Shown piece after piece: positions 34,149 to 35,082 of a stretch of 35,082 nt of DNA; position 1 is the stretch's first letter, and each line of letters starts with the position of its first letter. A program made the translations under genes and the position numbers. Under the pieces are notes generated by a model that searched no databases, was not told where the DNA came from, and worked only from the letters and a program-made list of their open reading frames with translations. The stretch is from Candidatus Poribacteria bacterium (GTDB taxonomy: Bacteria > Poribacteria > WGA-4E > GCA-2687025): the NCBI GenBank assembly GCA_016866785.1, contig VGLH01000029.1, forward strand, positions 1-35,082, read 5' to 3'.

Positions 34149-34172
34149 CGGGGCCCTTCCGAGCGCCGGGCG

Positions 34173-34970
34173 CTACGTCGTCACGTCGCCGGCCCGTCCG
34201 ACCACGGCGAACAGTGGTACCTTCTCCTGCTTGCCGCGTATCTCGACGGGCTGGAGTGGATCGAGGCGGAACCGCTTGTCGAGTGCCTGCGCGACGGCGT
34301 CGGAGATGATGATGTCCACGCCGAAGTCGCGTGTGAAGTGCTCGATCCGCGACGCGGCGTTGACGACATCGCCGATGACCGTGTACTCCATGAGCTCCTG
34401 GCTTCCGAGGACGCCCGCGACGACGGTTCCGCGGTGGATGCCGACGCCGATGGTGATCGGCGCGAGCCCGTCGGCTTCGAGCTCCCGGTTGTAGACGGGC
34501 AACGCCTCGCGCATGGCGAGCGCTGCCTGGACGGCGTCCATCGCCTGCCAGGGGTTGGGGTCAGGCACTCCAAACATCGCCATGATGCCATCGCCGATGA
34601 ACTTCCCAACGCGTCCGTTGTGGTCGGAGATAGCGCGCGTCATCGCGCGGAAGTAGCCGTTGAGCATGCGCACGATGGCGTCGGGTTCGATCCGTTCGCT
34701 GATCGTCGTGAAGCCGACGATGTCGGCGAAGAGGACGGTGACCTCGCGGCGTTCGCCGTGGATAGAGACGCCGCGCTGGATGATCTCTTCGACGACCGCC
34801 TGTGGCGCGAACTGATGGAACGCCTGCTGTAAGCCTTCCAGCTCCAGCAGCGTATGATCGAACGCCGACTGGAGACGCCGCTCGCGAGCGCTCGTGTTCC
34901 GCAGAAGAACGGCAACCCCTGCCAGGCTGAGCGTAACCATCGCCAGAGCGACCGGGAGCGCTAGGCGCAT
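34173..34970 (-). CDS. Membrane-anchored class III adenylate cyclase
   Basis: I choose ATG 34970, giving 265 residues; a GTG at 35003 is an alternative that adds 11 residues. One membrane span (about 4-23) is followed by a short helical linker and then the cyclase domain (about 73-258). Catalytic positions are complete: metal-binding Asp83 (VLFADIVGFT) and Asp127 (KFIGDGIMAMFG), adenine-recognising Lys123 and Asp201, and the transition-state residues Asn204 and Arg208 (VIGDVVNAASRIE). The Lys/Asp pair predicts ATP rather than GTP. There is no sensor domain beyond the linker, so control may come through the span or a partner. The start overlaps the end of the upstream gene by ten bases, indicating coupling. 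Confidence 0.88.
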   Translation of the reverse strand: MRLALPVALAMVTLSLAGVAVLLRNTSARERRLQSAFDHTLLELEGLQQAFHQFAPQAVVEEIIQRGVSIHGERREVTVLFADIVGFTTISERIEPDAIVRMLNGYFRAMTRAISDHNGRVGKFIGDGIMAMFGVPDPNPWQAMDAVQAALAMREALPVYNRELEADGLAPITIGVGIHRGTVVAGVLGSQELMEYTVIGDVVNAASRIEHFTRDFGVDIIISDAVAQALDKRFRLDPLQPVEIRGKQEKVPLFAVVGRAGDVTT

Positions 34971-35082
34971 ACGCCGGCTTCGGTGAGCACGCTGAGGCGG
35001 CACATCGCGTTGGCGACGGCGTAGACCTGGATCGCTTCGAGCACTTCCTCCGGCTGAAGCTGGCTGGCGAGCTCGCGGATAC
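34961..35082 (-). CDS. C-terminal end of an unidentified protein (cut by window edge)
   Basis: From the window edge to TAG at 34961-34963, one reverse-strand frame is open for 39 codons (IRELASQLQPEEVLEAI, then VYAVANAMCRLSVLTEAG). The composition is protein-like, with alternating helix patterns. I do not recognise the family. It is counted as real because it ends ten bases inside the cyclase gene, the usual arrangement of coupled genes, and no other frame here is better. Its start lies beyond the window. Confidence 0.5.
   Translation of the reverse strand, partial: IRELASQLQPEEVLEAIQVYAVANAMCRLSVLTEAGVCA

Overview
The window is about 35 kb of high-GC bacterial chromosome (GC clearly above 60% by eye; not computed). 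The organism is probably an uncultured diderm from the Poribacteria/Latescibacteria or PVC/FCB neighbourhood. The signs are a CMP-Kdo synthetase (LPS outer membrane), a planctomycete-type cytochrome c/DUF1549/DUF1553 protein beside a DUF1501 protein, a PorV/PorQ-like outer-membrane protein, a giant secreted protein with a FlgD/type-IX-like C-terminus, and secreted LamG proteins. The phylum is an inference; no rRNA gene is present.

Layout. 1-748 (-): partial EamA-type transporter, divergent from 821-3008 (+), a coupled trio of IsdG/ABM-like monooxygenase, MDR-family dehydrogenase and NAD-dependent epimerase. The epimerase frame ends inside the terminal inverted repeat of a 480-bp non-autonomous insertion element (2992-3471). 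That element carries a decayed transposase N-terminus and sits between the two arms of an outer inverted repeat (2973-2995 and 3607-3629). 9829-3659 (-): three-gene operon of exported proteins (cytochrome c/DUF1553, DUF1501, NHL propeller). 10029-10195 (+): complete tRNA-Pro(GGG) transcription unit with promoter, gene and terminator. 16258-10294 (-): tightly packed operon of 2-hydroxyacid dehydrogenase, Gfo/Idh/MocA oxidoreductase, kdsB and glnE. 16259-16680: gene-free but hairpin-rich. 16681-31003 (+): LamG protein, pyrG, a 3244-residue modular secreted protein, its PorV-like neighbour and a second LamG protein. 31000-32259 (-): accessory patch with a DUF2283 protein, the tail of its lost partner, a REP-like palindrome and an orphan AbiGi-type abortive-infection antitoxin. 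32550-34148 (+): PL11-like propeller protein. 34970-34173 (-): class III adenylate cyclase, overlapping the end of another gene cut by the window edge.

The most notable content is a surface/secretion theme. The giant protein is built from three expanding copies of one supermodule (Ig-like, PPC repeats, anchor-X-like repeats, FN3 repeats). It ends in a sorting-like domain and is followed 11 bp later by a PorV-like protein. Two flanking secreted LamG proteins share a C-terminal TWGxLK tail that LamG itself does not explain. kdsB and pyrG fit the same envelope theme, since CTP is the co-substrate of KdsB. All functional calls rest on motif recognition in translated sequence; no database search was run.
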